From Nigerium massiliense (GTDB taxonomy: Bacteria; Actinomycetota; Actinomycetes; Propionibacteriales; Propionibacteriaceae), in contig NZ_CCYM01000003.1 of assembly GCF_000826085.1 (NCBI RefSeq), positions 1,377,816 to 1,441,815 on the forward strand: a stretch of DNA of 64,000 bases, given 5' to 3'. Within the stretch, counting starts at the first letter, position 1; every line of letters begins with the position of its first letter. Both the position numbers and the translations under genes were made by a program. Positions 1 to 7,719 of this stretch are shown in pieces. The notes beneath the pieces were generated by a model, which searched no databases, was not told the DNA's origin, and saw only the letters and a list, made by a program, of their open reading frames with translations.

Positions 1-1
1 G

Positions 2-721
2 CCCCAGGCCGGCGCGCCTGTCCCCGCCCCCGCGGACGCCGCGGCGACCGGCCCGTCGAGCGCCGCCCCCACCACGACCCAGGCGAGCATGCCCGCCTCG
101 ACGTCGAGCGCCGGCACTCCCACCGTCGAGGCCACCGAAACCGCCAGCAGGACGGGCACCCCGGCCGCGACCGCGTCGGTGAAGACCCGCGTCCTGCGAC
201 TCGACCCCTGGAAGGACAAGACCGCCCTCAAGCACGCGGTCACGGTCCGCTTCCGCTCGGGGTCGTGCATGGGCTCGGCGCTCACCGGCCGTAAGGACGC
301 CTTCCGCTGCGCCCTGGACAACGGCCTCCTCGACCCCTGCTTCGCCAAGCCGGGCTCGAACGGCCGCAGCTTGATGTGCCTGACCGGCGGCAGGAAGCCC
401 TGGGCGCGAGCCGACGGCGTGCGGAACGTGACGCGGGATCAGAGTGGGCCGAGCGCCCCCGTCTGGCTGCACCTGGCCAACGGCGCCCAGTGCCTTCCGG
501 CCTCCGGCGCCGGGCCGAAGGGCCTGCCGCGGTTCCCGTACTGGGCCGGTTACTGCTTGGGTGGCCCCTACCGCGACAGCAAGACCTGGCGCGCCACCGA
601 GGACGACGGCAAGAACGCGCTCTACCCGTTGCTCTCCGACCACAAGGGCGGCTGGCTGGCCGCGGTGGAACAGACTCCGGGCAAGGTCACGCTCGTCCCC
701 GTGGCCCGGGCGTACCGCTGA
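2..721 (+). CDS. secreted/exported protein of unknown function, 5' end outside window
   Basis: The reading frame is open from the first bases of the window, so the true start probably lies upstream; an internal ATG at 89 would give 210 aa. The first ~60 visible residues are a Pro/Ala/Thr/Ser-rich linker, typical of the region after a signal peptide in actinobacterial cell-envelope proteins. The following ~150-residue domain contains six cysteines (motifs such as GSCMGS, FRCALD, LDPCF, LMCLTG), suggesting an extracytoplasmic disulfide-stabilised fold. I do not recognise the family. It converges on lysS with a shared hairpin terminator between them. Confidence 0.6.
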   Translation, partial: PQAGAPVPAPADAAATGPSSAAPTTTQASMPASTSSAGTPTVEATETASRTGTPAATASVKTRVLRLDPWKDKTALKHAVTVRFRSGSCMGSALTGRKDAFRCALDNGLLDPCFAKPGSNGRSLMCLTGGRKPWARADGVRNVTRDQSGPSAPVWLHLANGAQCLPASGAGPKGLPRFPYWAGYCLGGPYRDSKTWRATEDDGKNALYPLLSDHKGGWLAAVEQTPGKVTLVPVARAYR

Positions 722-742
722 CCCAGCACCTCGCAAAAACGC

Positions 743-772
743 CGAACGCGCCTCCCGAATGGGGGCGCGTTC
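743..772. terminator. bidirectional hairpin terminator between convergent genes
   Basis: A stem of 10 perfect pairs (CGAACGCGCC / GGCGCGTTCG) extended by CCC/GGG with one bulged T and a GAAT loop. It sits in the 65-bp gap between two convergent stop codons. There is no clear U tract, as is common in high-GC actinobacteria. Confidence 0.7.
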
Positions 773-786
773 GCGTCAGGGGGCTG

Positions 787-2310
787 CTAGCTGTGCGGCT
801 TGAGCAGCGGGAAGAGGATCGTCTCGCGGATGCCGGCGCCGGTGAACAGCATGATCAGCCGGTCGATGCCCAGCCCGACCCCGCCCATCGGCGGGGCGCC
901 GAACTCGAGCGCGTTGAGGAAGTCCTCGTCCAACGACATCGCCTCGGGGTCGCCCTTGGCTGCCAGCAGCGACTGCTCGGTGAACCGCTCGCGCTGGATG
1001 ACGGGGTCGATGAGCTCGGAGAAGCCGGTGCCCCGCTCCAGGCCGCCGATGATGAGGTCCCAGGCCTCGATGAGGCCCGGCTTGTCGCGGTGCGGACGCG
1101 CCAGCGGTTGCGCGATCGCCGGGTAGTCGCAGACGAACGTCGGCTGGAGCAGCCCCGGCTCGACGATCTCCCCGAACAGTTCCACCGCCAGCTTGTCGGC
1201 GCCCCAGCCGGGGTCGAACTCGATGTCGCGCTCGGCGGCGACCTGCTGCAGCTCGGCCAGCGGGGTTTCCAGGGAGATCGTCCGGCCGAGCGCCTCGGAC
1301 AGCCCGTCGTACAGCGGCAGCCAGCGCCACTCGCCGTCCAGGTCGATCGTGCCGTGCGGCGTCTCGATCTGCCGCGAGCCGACGGCGTCCGCCGCGTCCA
1401 GGATGATGCGACGCAGCACCTCCGCGACACTCGTCTGACCGGCCCACGCCTGGTAGTACTCCAGCATCGTGAACTCGGCGCTGTGCGTGGAGTCGATGCC
1501 CTCGTTGCGGAAGATGCGGCCCATCTCGTAGACCTTGTCGGTGCCGCCCACCATGGCGCGCTTGAGGTAGAGCTCCAGCGCGATCCGCAGCGTCATGTCG
1601 ATGTCGAACGCGTTGAGGTGGGTGGTGAACGGACGCGCCGCGGCGCCGCCGTGCACGAGCTGCAGGATCGGGGTCTCCACCTCGAGGTACCCCTCGCGGT
1701 GCAGGGTCTCGCGGATGCTGCGGGTGATCGCGGCGCGGGTGCGCACCATCTGGCGCGCCTCGGGACGCACCACCATGTCGGCGTAGCGCTGGCGGACCCG
1801 GGCCTCCTCGGACAGGTCTGCGTGCAGGTTCGGCAGCGGACGGAGCGCCTTGGACGCCATCTGCCAGCCCGTCGCCATCACGGACAGCTCGCCGCGGCGC
1901 GACGACACCACGCGGCCGGTCACGGAGACGAAGTCGCCCAGATCGGTGTCCGCCTTCCAGGCGTCCAACGCCTCCTGGCCGACCTCGTTCAGCGACAGCA
2001 TGACCTGCAGGCGCTCGCCGTCTGCGTCCTGACCGAACTGATCGGCCAGCGTCGCGAAGCAGAGCTTGCCGGTGTTGCGCTGGAAGATGATGCGGCCGGC
2101 GACGCTGACGACGTCGTCGGTCTCCTCGCCCTGCTCGAGGTGCCCCCAGCCCTCGCGGATCTCGGCCAGCGAGTGCGTGCGGGGCACGCTGACGGGGTAG
2201 GCGTCACGTCCGGCGGCGAGCAGGCGCTCACGCTTGTCGCGTCGTACCTGCATCTGCTCCGGGACGGAGGCGTGCTGGTCGGACGGCTGGACGGGACGGT
2301 TCTCACTCAC
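787..2310 (-). CDS. lysS: lysine--tRNA ligase, class II
   Basis: Charges tRNA-Lys with lysine using ATP in the cytoplasm. The 507-aa protein has the class II LysRS layout: an N-terminal OB-fold anticodon-binding domain (about residues 65-160), then the catalytic core with motif 2 FRNEG (267-271) and motif 3 GVGLGIDRL (477-485). The length is normal for bacterial LysRS. The start is GTG at 2310, giving MSENRP. The next gene upstream on the same strand, a HAD phosphatase, begins its stop 36 bp away, so the two may be co-transcribed. Confidence 0.97.
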   Translation of the reverse strand: MSENRPVQPSDQHASVPEQMQVRRDKRERLLAAGRDAYPVSVPRTHSLAEIREGWGHLEQGEETDDVVSVAGRIIFQRNTGKLCFATLADQFGQDADGERLQVMLSLNEVGQEALDAWKADTDLGDFVSVTGRVVSSRRGELSVMATGWQMASKALRPLPNLHADLSEEARVRQRYADMVVRPEARQMVRTRAAITRSIRETLHREGYLEVETPILQLVHGGAAARPFTTHLNAFDIDMTLRIALELYLKRAMVGGTDKVYEMGRIFRNEGIDSTHSAEFTMLEYYQAWAGQTSVAEVLRRIILDAADAVGSRQIETPHGTIDLDGEWRWLPLYDGLSEALGRTISLETPLAELQQVAAERDIEFDPGWGADKLAVELFGEIVEPGLLQPTFVCDYPAIAQPLARPHRDKPGLIEAWDLIIGGLERGTGFSELIDPVIQRERFTEQSLLAAKGDPEAMSLDEDFLNALEFGAPPMGGVGLGIDRLIMLFTGAGIRETILFPLLKPHS

Positions 2311-2346
2311 CCGGCAAGCCTACCGAGATCGGCCGCGCGGGCCGAA

Positions 2347-3144
2347 CTAGCCCTCGTCGGTGCCCTTCAGGATGCGGACCAGATCGGCGACGCCGTCGAG
2401 CACGGTGTTGGGCCGGTACGGGAACTTTGTGATCGACTCCTTCGACGCGACCCCGGACATCACCAGGATCGTGTGCAGCCCTGCCTCCATGCCGGCGACC
2501 ATGTCGGTGTCCATCCGGTCGCCGATCATGGCGGTCGACTCCGAGTGGGCCTCGATGCGGTTCATCGCCGAGCGGAACATCATCGGGTTGGGCTTGCCGA
2601 CGATGTAGGGCTCGCGCCCGGTCGCGGCCGTCAGCATCGCCGCGACGGCGCCCGTGGCGGGGACGACGCCGTGCGTCCCGGGACCGTTGGCGTCCGGGTT
2701 CGTCGCGACGAACCGGGAGCCGGAGAGGATCAGCCGCGTCGCGATGGTCAACGACTCCCACGACAGCGTCAGCGACTCGCCCAGCACCACGAAGGCCGGG
2801 TCGATGTCGGTCATCACGAAGCCGGCCTCGTACAGCGCCATCGTCAGGCCGGCCTCGCCGATGACGAACGCGGTCTTCTCGCCGGGCTGGTTCTTCAGGA
2901 AGTCGGCCGTCGCCATCGCGGACGTCCAGATCCGCTCCTCCGGGACCGGGATGCCCGAGCGGTGCAACCGCGCGGCCAGGTCGCGGGCGGTGAACGTGGA
3001 GTTGTTGGTGAGCACCAGAAAGGGCGTGTCCGTGGTCAGCCAGTGCTCAATGAGTTCGGTCGCCCCCGGCAGCGGCGTTGACCCGTGGACGAGGACGCCG
3101 TCCATGTCGGTCAGCCAACTGTGAATCTCGCGCAGCTGATGCAT
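2347..3144 (-). CDS. HAD-superfamily IIA hydrolase (NagD-like phosphatase)
   Basis: Predicted cytoplasmic phosphatase acting on sugar or nucleotide phosphates; the substrate cannot be told from sequence. The 265-aa protein has all HAD motifs: DMDGV with nucleophile Asp13 and acid/base Asp15, motif II TNNS (46-49), motif III Lys in GKPNP (about 184) and motif IV GDRMDTD (208-214). The cap domain between motifs II and III is the C2 type of subclass IIA, as in NagD, AraL and PGP. It is upstream of lysS on the same strand. Confidence 0.9.
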   Translation of the reverse strand: MHQLREIHSWLTDMDGVLVHGSTPLPGATELIEHWLTTDTPFLVLTNNSTFTARDLAARLHRSGIPVPEERIWTSAMATADFLKNQPGEKTAFVIGEAGLTMALYEAGFVMTDIDPAFVVLGESLTLSWESLTIATRLILSGSRFVATNPDANGPGTHGVVPATGAVAAMLTAATGREPYIVGKPNPMMFRSAMNRIEAHSESTAMIGDRMDTDMVAGMEAGLHTILVMSGVASKESITKFPYRPNTVLDGVADLVRILKGTDEG

Positions 3145-3368
3145 CCGCGGCTCCGTCCGTCGCGCGCGGCCCGAGCGGGCCGCGTCCTTCGCCCTTGTCT
3201 ATCGCGCTCCGGTGAACATTGCGAGACAAACGCGGGCACGCCGAGAGATTGTCACCGGGACGCCGCCGGCCGGGCGCCCGCCCCTCGTTGAAAAGTCAAG
3301 CAGTGGCGAGCTACTACTGTTCGCCGTGGGTCCGCGGCGGCCCGTCCACCGAGGAGGAGAGAGGTTCC

Positions 3369-4040
3369 GTGACGACGTCACACGACGAACACGCCCCCCG
3401 GGGCCACGTGCTCCTACGCTGGGCCGTCTTCTGCCTCGGGGTGTTCCTCATGTCGCTGGGCATCGCCGTGTCGATCCGCTCCAACCTCGGGACGTCCGCC
3501 ATCTCGTCGGTGCCCACGGTGCTCGCCGCCGCGACCCCGGTCACGATGGGGCAGTACACGATCGCGATGAACCTGCTGTTCCTCGTGATCGAGGTGCTGC
3601 TGATGGGCCGCTCCTTCCCGCTCATCCAGCTCACCCAGATCCCGATCGCGGTGCTGTTCGGCACGCTGTGCGACGTCTCGCTGGGCCTCGTTCAGTGGAT
3701 CTCCCCCGGCACCTACCTCGAGCAGTGGGCGTGGGCGCTCCTGGGGACGCTGCTCCTCGGGATCGGCGTCTACACCGAGATCACGCCGCGCGCCGGGCTC
3801 ATGCCGGGCGAGGGCGTGGTGCTGGTGATCTCGCGCAAGGCGAAGATCCGGTTCGGCACCATGAAGCAGTTCTTCGACTGGGCGCTGGTGGCGATCTCCG
3901 TGGTGCTGTCGCTGCTGATGCTGGGACGCCTCGTGGGCGTCCGTGAGGGGACGGTCGCGGCGGCCTTCCTCGTCGGCGGCGTGGTCAAGCTGTGCCAACG
4001 GTTCGCCCGCTCGCTCCGGCGCCGCCTCGCCTCCGACTGA
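3369..4040 (+). CDS. YczE/YitT-type multi-pass membrane protein (DUF6198-like)
   Basis: A 223-aa integral membrane protein with about five hydrophobic segments, resembling the YczE/YyaS family. The motif region RSNLGTSAISSVP after the first segment and TPRAGLMPGEG in the middle are typical. No transported substrate is established for the family. I chose GTG at 3369 because a strong GAGGAGGAGAG ribosome site lies 7-17 bases upstream; the frame is open further upstream but that stretch reads as arginine-rich noncoding sequence. A hairpin terminator follows at 4070-4102. Confidence 0.8.
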   Translation: MTTSHDEHAPRGHVLLRWAVFCLGVFLMSLGIAVSIRSNLGTSAISSVPTVLAAATPVTMGQYTIAMNLLFLVIEVLLMGRSFPLIQLTQIPIAVLFGTLCDVSLGLVQWISPGTYLEQWAWALLGTLLLGIGVYTEITPRAGLMPGEGVVLVISRKAKIRFGTMKQFFDWALVAISVVLSLLMLGRLVGVREGTVAAAFLVGGVVKLCQRFARSLRRRLASD

Positions 4041-4069
4041 CCGCACGGCCCTGCCCGGCGCACCGAGGA

Positions 4070-4102
4070 CGCCCGCCCCGACCGGCGCGTCCCGGGCGGG
4101 CG
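4070..4102 (+). terminator. GC-rich stem-loop terminator
   Basis: Nine perfect base pairs (CGCCCGCCC / GGGCGGGCG) with a 15-nt loop, 30 bp after the YczE-like stop codon and 30 bp before the LCP gene. No U tract. Confidence 0.55.
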
Positions 4103-4131
4103 CTGCGGAGGCAGGGTTCTAGGGTGCTGGG

Positions 4132-5244
4132 GTGAACTTCTCCCGACGCGCTGCCCTGCTAGCCACGCTCGGGTTGGCGGCGGCCGGTTGCACCAGCCGG
4201 GCGGCATCGACCCCCGGCGCACCGTCCCCGTCCCCCGCCGGCGCGGCCCCGTCGTCCTCCCCCGCGCAGGCGCCGAGCGCGTCGACCGCCCCGGCACCGG
4301 CCGACCCGCTGCCCGCCGGCGTGGTTAACGCGTTGATCTTCGGCACGGATTCGCGTACCCCCGGCGCGAACAGGTTCGACACGGTCGCGCGCAGGCCGTC
4401 GACACCGCCGCGGGCGAACGCCGAGTTGATCTTGCCGCTGCCCGCCGGCGTGGTTAACGCGTTGATCTTCGGCACGGATTCGCGTACCCCCGGCGCCTTC
4501 ACCGGCAACGCGGACGCCCTGGTCCTGGCCCAGCTGTCGGCCGACCGCACGCGCGTCACGCTGGTCTCGATCACCCGGGACTCCTACGTGCCGATCGCCG
4601 GCGGCGGCCGCGGCAAGATCAACTCGGCGTTCGCCCGCGGCGGTGTCGACGGCCTGCGCGCGACCGTGTCGAACCTGTTCGGCGGCCTGCCGATCCAGAT
4701 CACCGCGCAGACCGACTTCACCGACTTCGTCCTGATCACCCGCCTGCTGGACGGTTTCGCGGTCGCGAACAAGGTCACGTCCTCGGTGCGGAGCTCGGTC
4801 ACCGGGGCGGTGACCCGCTTCCCGGCCGGACGCCTCGTGCTGCACGGCGCCGATTGGCTGATCTACGCCCGGCAGCGCAAGGGCCTGCCCCGCGGGGATC
4901 TCGACCGCTCGGAGCGGCACCGCGCCGTGCTGACCGGCATGCTCGACCAACTGCACGCGATCGCCGCCCAGGGCCCGGCGCGGTTCACCCAACTGGCCAC
5001 CTCGCTGGGCCCGAAGGTGCGCCTCACCGGACCGGTCCAGCCCGCGGAACTCCCCCGCCTGGCCGGGCTGCTGAGGAACCTGGACGCCGGAGCGGTCACC
5101 TCGCTGATGGTCCCGGTGGCGCGGTACGCCACCGTCAAGGGCGCGTCGGTGAACATCCTCGACGACGCCCGAACGGCTGCGCTCGCGGCCGGGCTCCGTG
5201 CCGGGGACGTCAGCGGCTACCTCAGCAGGTACGGCCGCGGCTAG
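4132..5244 (+). CDS. LytR-CpsA-Psr (LCP) family lipoprotein with internal 43-residue insertion
   Basis: LCP proteins transfer lipid-linked glycopolymers to peptidoglycan on the outer face of the membrane. The 370-aa product has a lipoprotein signal (RR at 5-6, hydrophobic stretch, lipobox LAAAGC with Cys20), a Pro/Ser/Ala linker and an LCP domain with ITRDSYV, the KINSAFARGG motif and the LIYARQRKG...DLDRSERHR catalytic-core arginines. The entry beta-strand LIFGTDSR occurs twice (about residues 68-75 and 111-118), because 129 bp have been inserted in frame. The insert is a 72-bp inverted copy of the downstream KINSAF-to-SNLF coding region joined to a 62-bp direct repeat. Without residues 80-122 the protein would match an ordinary LCP. 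Whether the altered protein folds is unknown. Confidence 0.88.
   Translation: MNFSRRAALLATLGLAAAGCTSRAASTPGAPSPSPAGAAPSSSPAQAPSASTAPAPADPLPAGVVNALIFGTDSRTPGANRFDTVARRPSTPPRANAELILPLPAGVVNALIFGTDSRTPGAFTGNADALVLAQLSADRTRVTLVSITRDSYVPIAGGGRGKINSAFARGGVDGLRATVSNLFGGLPIQITAQTDFTDFVLITRLLDGFAVANKVTSSVRSSVTGAVTRFPAGRLVLHGADWLIYARQRKGLPRGDLDRSERHRAVLTGMLDQLHAIAAQGPARFTQLATSLGPKVRLTGPVQPAELPRLAGLLRNLDAGAVTSLMVPVARYATVKGASVNILDDARTAALAAGLRAGDVSGYLSRYGRG
4306..4367 (+). repeat. 62-bp perfect direct repeat, copy 1
   Basis: Identical to 4435-4496, offset exactly 129 bp (43 codons). Encodes PLPAGVVNALIFGTDSRTPG in the LCP protein. It abuts the inverted copy beginning at 4367. Confidence 0.95.
4367..4438. 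repeat. 72-bp inverted copy of 4610-4681
   Basis: Positions 4367-4438 are the perfect reverse complement of 4610-4681. The copy overlaps direct repeat 1 by one base and direct repeat 2 by four bases (CCGC), i.e. microhomology at both junctions. Confidence 0.95.
4435..4496 (+). repeat. 62-bp perfect direct repeat, copy 2
   Basis: Identical to 4306-4367. This copy continues into the rest of the LCP domain (AFTGNADAL...) and is therefore probably the one in the ancestral context on its 3' side. Confidence 0.95.
4610..4681. repeat. source of the 72-bp inverted copy
   Basis: This stretch encodes the conserved LCP segment GKINSAFARGG...SNLFG and reappears in reverse-complement at 4367-4438. It is the functional, in-context copy. 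Confidence 0.95.
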
Positions 5245-5324
5245 GACCTCCCGCCCGGGCGGGTCGCGGTGACGATTTGGTGGCGCGGGTCGCTAATGCG
5301 CGCCGCGGCGGGTTAACTGGGGCC

Positions 5325-6323
5325 ATGAAGAAGCTCATCAACGACGCCGACACCGTCGTCGGCGATGCCCTGCGGGGAATCGAAGCCGCTCACTCGGACC
5401 GCGTCCGAGTCGATCACGAGCACCACCTGATCATCCGCGCGGACGCCCCCGTGAAGGGCAAGGTCGGCCTCGTGTCCGGCGGCGGCTCGGGGCACGAGCC
5501 GATGCATGGCGGGTTCGTCGGGCGCGGCATGTTGGACGCCGCCTGCGCCGGCGAGGTGTTCACCTCCCCCGTCCCCGAGCAGATGCAGGTCGCGACCGCC
5601 GCCGTCGACGGCGGGGCGGGCGTCCTGCACATCGTGAAGAACTACACCGGCGACGTCATGAACTTCGAGATGGCGGCCGAGATGGCCGCCGAGGAGGCGG
5701 ACGTCCGGGTCGAATCCGTGGTCGTCGACGACGACGTCGCGGTGACCGACTCCCTCTACACGGCCGGACGCCGCGGCGTCGGCCTGACCGTCCTGCTGGA
5801 GAAGATCGTCGGCGCGGGCGCCGAGGAGGGTCGCGACCTCGACGCGATCGTCGAGCTGGCCAAGAAGGTCAACGGCCAGGGCCGCTCGCTGGGGCTGGCG
5901 CTGACGTCCTGCACGGTTCCGGCCGCGGGAAAGCCCACCTTCGACCTCGGCGAGGACGAGTTCGAGCTCGGCATCGGCATCCACGGAGAGCCGGGCCGCG
6001 AGCGCAAGAAGCTGGCGCCGGCGTCCGACATGGCGCAGATGCTGGTCGAGCCGATCCTGGCCGACCTCGAATTCGGCGGCGACGTCATCGCGATGATGAA
6101 CGGCATGGGCGGCACCCCGCTGCTCGAGCTGTACCTGATGTACGGCGAGGTCACGAAGATCCTCGAGAAGGCCGGCGTGAAGGTCGCACGCAACCTGGTC
6201 GGCAACTACATCACCTCGCTGGAGATGGCCGGCTGCTCGCTGACCCTGCTGAAGGCGGACGACGAGCTCCTCAAACTCTGGGACGCTCCGGTGAACACCC
6301 CCGGCCTGAGGTGGGGGTGCTGA
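5325..6323 (+). CDS. dhaK: dihydroxyacetone kinase subunit DhaK
   Basis: Binds dihydroxyacetone covalently and receives phosphate from DhaL to give dihydroxyacetone phosphate, feeding glycerol or DHA into glycolysis. The 332-aa protein has the phosphate/substrate loop SGGGSGHEP (51-59) and the substrate-binding histidine His220 in GIGIHGEPG. ATG 5325 begins the conserved MKKLINDAD start; the frame is open upstream, inside the LCP gene, but without family similarity. It is the first gene of a dhaK-dhaL-dhaM operon joined by TGATG overlaps. Confidence 0.96.
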   Translation: MKKLINDADTVVGDALRGIEAAHSDRVRVDHEHHLIIRADAPVKGKVGLVSGGGSGHEPMHGGFVGRGMLDAACAGEVFTSPVPEQMQVATAAVDGGAGVLHIVKNYTGDVMNFEMAAEMAAEEADVRVESVVVDDDVAVTDSLYTAGRRGVGLTVLLEKIVGAGAEEGRDLDAIVELAKKVNGQGRSLGLALTSCTVPAAGKPTFDLGEDEFELGIGIHGEPGRERKKLAPASDMAQMLVEPILADLEFGGDVIAMMNGMGGTPLLELYLMYGEVTKILEKAGVKVARNLVGNYITSLEMAGCSLTLLKADDELLKLWDAPVNTPGLRWGC

Positions 6324-6949
6324 TGACCGCGCTCACCGCCGACAAGGCCGCCGCCTGGATGGCCGACTTCGCGGCGTCCATCGCCGAGAACGCCGAGCTG
6401 CTGACCGATCTCGACCGCCAGATCGGCGACGCCGACCACGGCTCGAACATGAACCGCGGCATGAAGGCCGTCTGCGCCCTGGGCTCCGAATTCCCGGACG
6501 CTCCGGCGCTGCTGAAGAAGGTCGGCATGACCCTGGTGAACTCCGTGGGCGGCGCTTCCGGCCCGCTGTACGGGACGTTCTTCCTCCGCCTCGCCAAGGA
6601 GTTGCCGAGCAGCGGCGACGCGACCCCGGAGGTCTGGGGCAAGGCGCTCCGCGCAGGCCTGCAGGGCATCCTCGACCGCGGCAAGGCGAAGGTCGGGGAC
6701 AAGACGATGGTGGACGCCCTGACCCCGGCCGTCGATGCGTACGACGAAGCCGTGACGGGCGGTGCGGAGTTCGGGCAGGCGCTGCAGGCAGCCGCCGCGG
6801 CGTGCGCCGAGGGCCGCGACTCGACGGTCGACCTGGTCGCCCACAAGGGCCGGGCGTCCTACCTCGGCGAGCGGAGCAAGGGCGTGCAGGATCCGGGGGC
6901 GACCAGCGTCACCCTGCTGCTCGAGAGCGCCGCGAGGACGCTCGCCTGA
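6323..6949 (+). CDS. dhaL: dihydroxyacetone kinase ADP-binding subunit DhaL
   Basis: Carries the tightly bound nucleotide that shuttles phosphate from DhaM to DhaK-bound dihydroxyacetone. The 208-aa, all-helical protein has the Mg-nucleotide motif DRQIGDADHG (31-40) and the GGASGPLYGTFF loop. ATG at 6323 overlaps the dhaK stop (TGATG), implying translational coupling; an upstream in-frame GTG at 6311 lies inside dhaK and is less likely. Confidence 0.95.
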   Translation: MTALTADKAAAWMADFAASIAENAELLTDLDRQIGDADHGSNMNRGMKAVCALGSEFPDAPALLKKVGMTLVNSVGGASGPLYGTFFLRLAKELPSSGDATPEVWGKALRAGLQGILDRGKAKVGDKTMVDALTPAVDAYDEAVTGGAEFGQALQAAAAACAEGRDSTVDLVAHKGRASYLGERSKGVQDPGATSVTLLLESAARTLA

Positions 6950-7704
6950 TGGTCGGCTTCGTCGTCGTCTCGCACTCGCGAGCGCTCGCGCGCGCCGCCG
7001 TCGCTCTGGCCGAGGAGATGGTCCCCGCTGAGCGGCGCCCCCGCGTGGAGGTGGCCGCGGGTCTCGACGAGGACACCCTCGGCACGGATGCCGAGGCGAT
7101 TTCCACCGCTCTCGAGTCCCTACTCGGCGGCGACGACCCCGCCGACGGGGTTCTGGTGGTGCTCGATCTCGGCAGCGCGATCCTCTCGGCCGAGATGGCG
7201 CTGGAGTTCGTCGACCCCGACGTCGCCGCGCGCGTGCGCCTCTCCCCGGCGCCGCTCGTCGAGGGGCTCATCGCGGCGTTCGTCACAGCCTCGACCGGGG
7301 CCGGCCTGGACGCCGTCGCCTCCGACGCCGAGGGCGGGCTCCGCGCGAAGCAGGAGCACCTGGGGGCGCAGGACGCGCCGGTGTCCGAGGAGCCGGACGG
7401 CGAGGCGTCCGAGGAGGGCGAACTCACCTGGAGCGCCACCCTGAGCAACCCACACGGCCTGCACGCACGGCCGGCGGCGGTTCTCGTGCAGGCGCTCAGC
7501 GACGCGGACGCCGACGTTCAACTCACCGATGTCACCAACGGCAACGGGCCGGTGCCGGCGGCCAACATGCTCATGCTGACCACCCTGGACGCGCGCAACG
7601 GCGACGAGCTGCGCGCCACGATCACCGGCCCGGACGCCGCCCAGGCGCGCGACGCGTTGCAGGCCTGGGCGGACGGCGGCTTCGGGGAGGCGCCGCAGGG
7701 GTGA
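6949..7704 (+). CDS. dhaM: PTS-dependent dihydroxyacetone kinase phosphotransferase DhaM (EIIA-HPr fusion)
   Basis: Passes phosphate from the PTS to ADP on DhaL. The 251-aa protein has two domains: an N-terminal mannose-type EIIA domain with phospho-accepting His9 in VVVSHSRALA, an acidic linker (about 140-158), and an HPr domain with NPHGLHARPAA (His172). The EI domain found in some DhaM proteins is absent, so EI must come from elsewhere in the genome. The ATG overlaps the dhaL stop. The gene ends 15 bp from the convergent aldo/keto reductase. Confidence 0.94.
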   Translation: MVGFVVVSHSRALARAAVALAEEMVPAERRPRVEVAAGLDEDTLGTDAEAISTALESLLGGDDPADGVLVVLDLGSAILSAEMALEFVDPDVAARVRLSPAPLVEGLIAAFVTASTGAGLDAVASDAEGGLRAKQEHLGAQDAPVSEEPDGEASEEGELTWSATLSNPHGLHARPAAVLVQALSDADADVQLTDVTNGNGPVPAANMLMLTTLDARNGDELRATITGPDAAQARDALQAWADGGFGEAPQG

Positions 7705-7719
7705 GCCCGCGGCCGTCCG

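Noticed and set aside
376..3081. 901-codon open frame on the plus strand
   Set aside because: It is the antisense frame of lysS and the HAD gene; composition is Arg/Pro/Ala-rich with no domain. High GC makes long antisense frames common here.
4119..4574. Separate minus-strand gene reading KINSAFARGG in the LCP region
   Set aside because: That similarity is produced by the 72-bp inverted copy; it is a fragment with no independent start or domain.
5246..5270. Terminator formed by CCCGCCC/GGGCGGG after the LCP gene
   Set aside because: Seven pairs with no loop; it is a plain GC palindrome and too weak to call with confidence.
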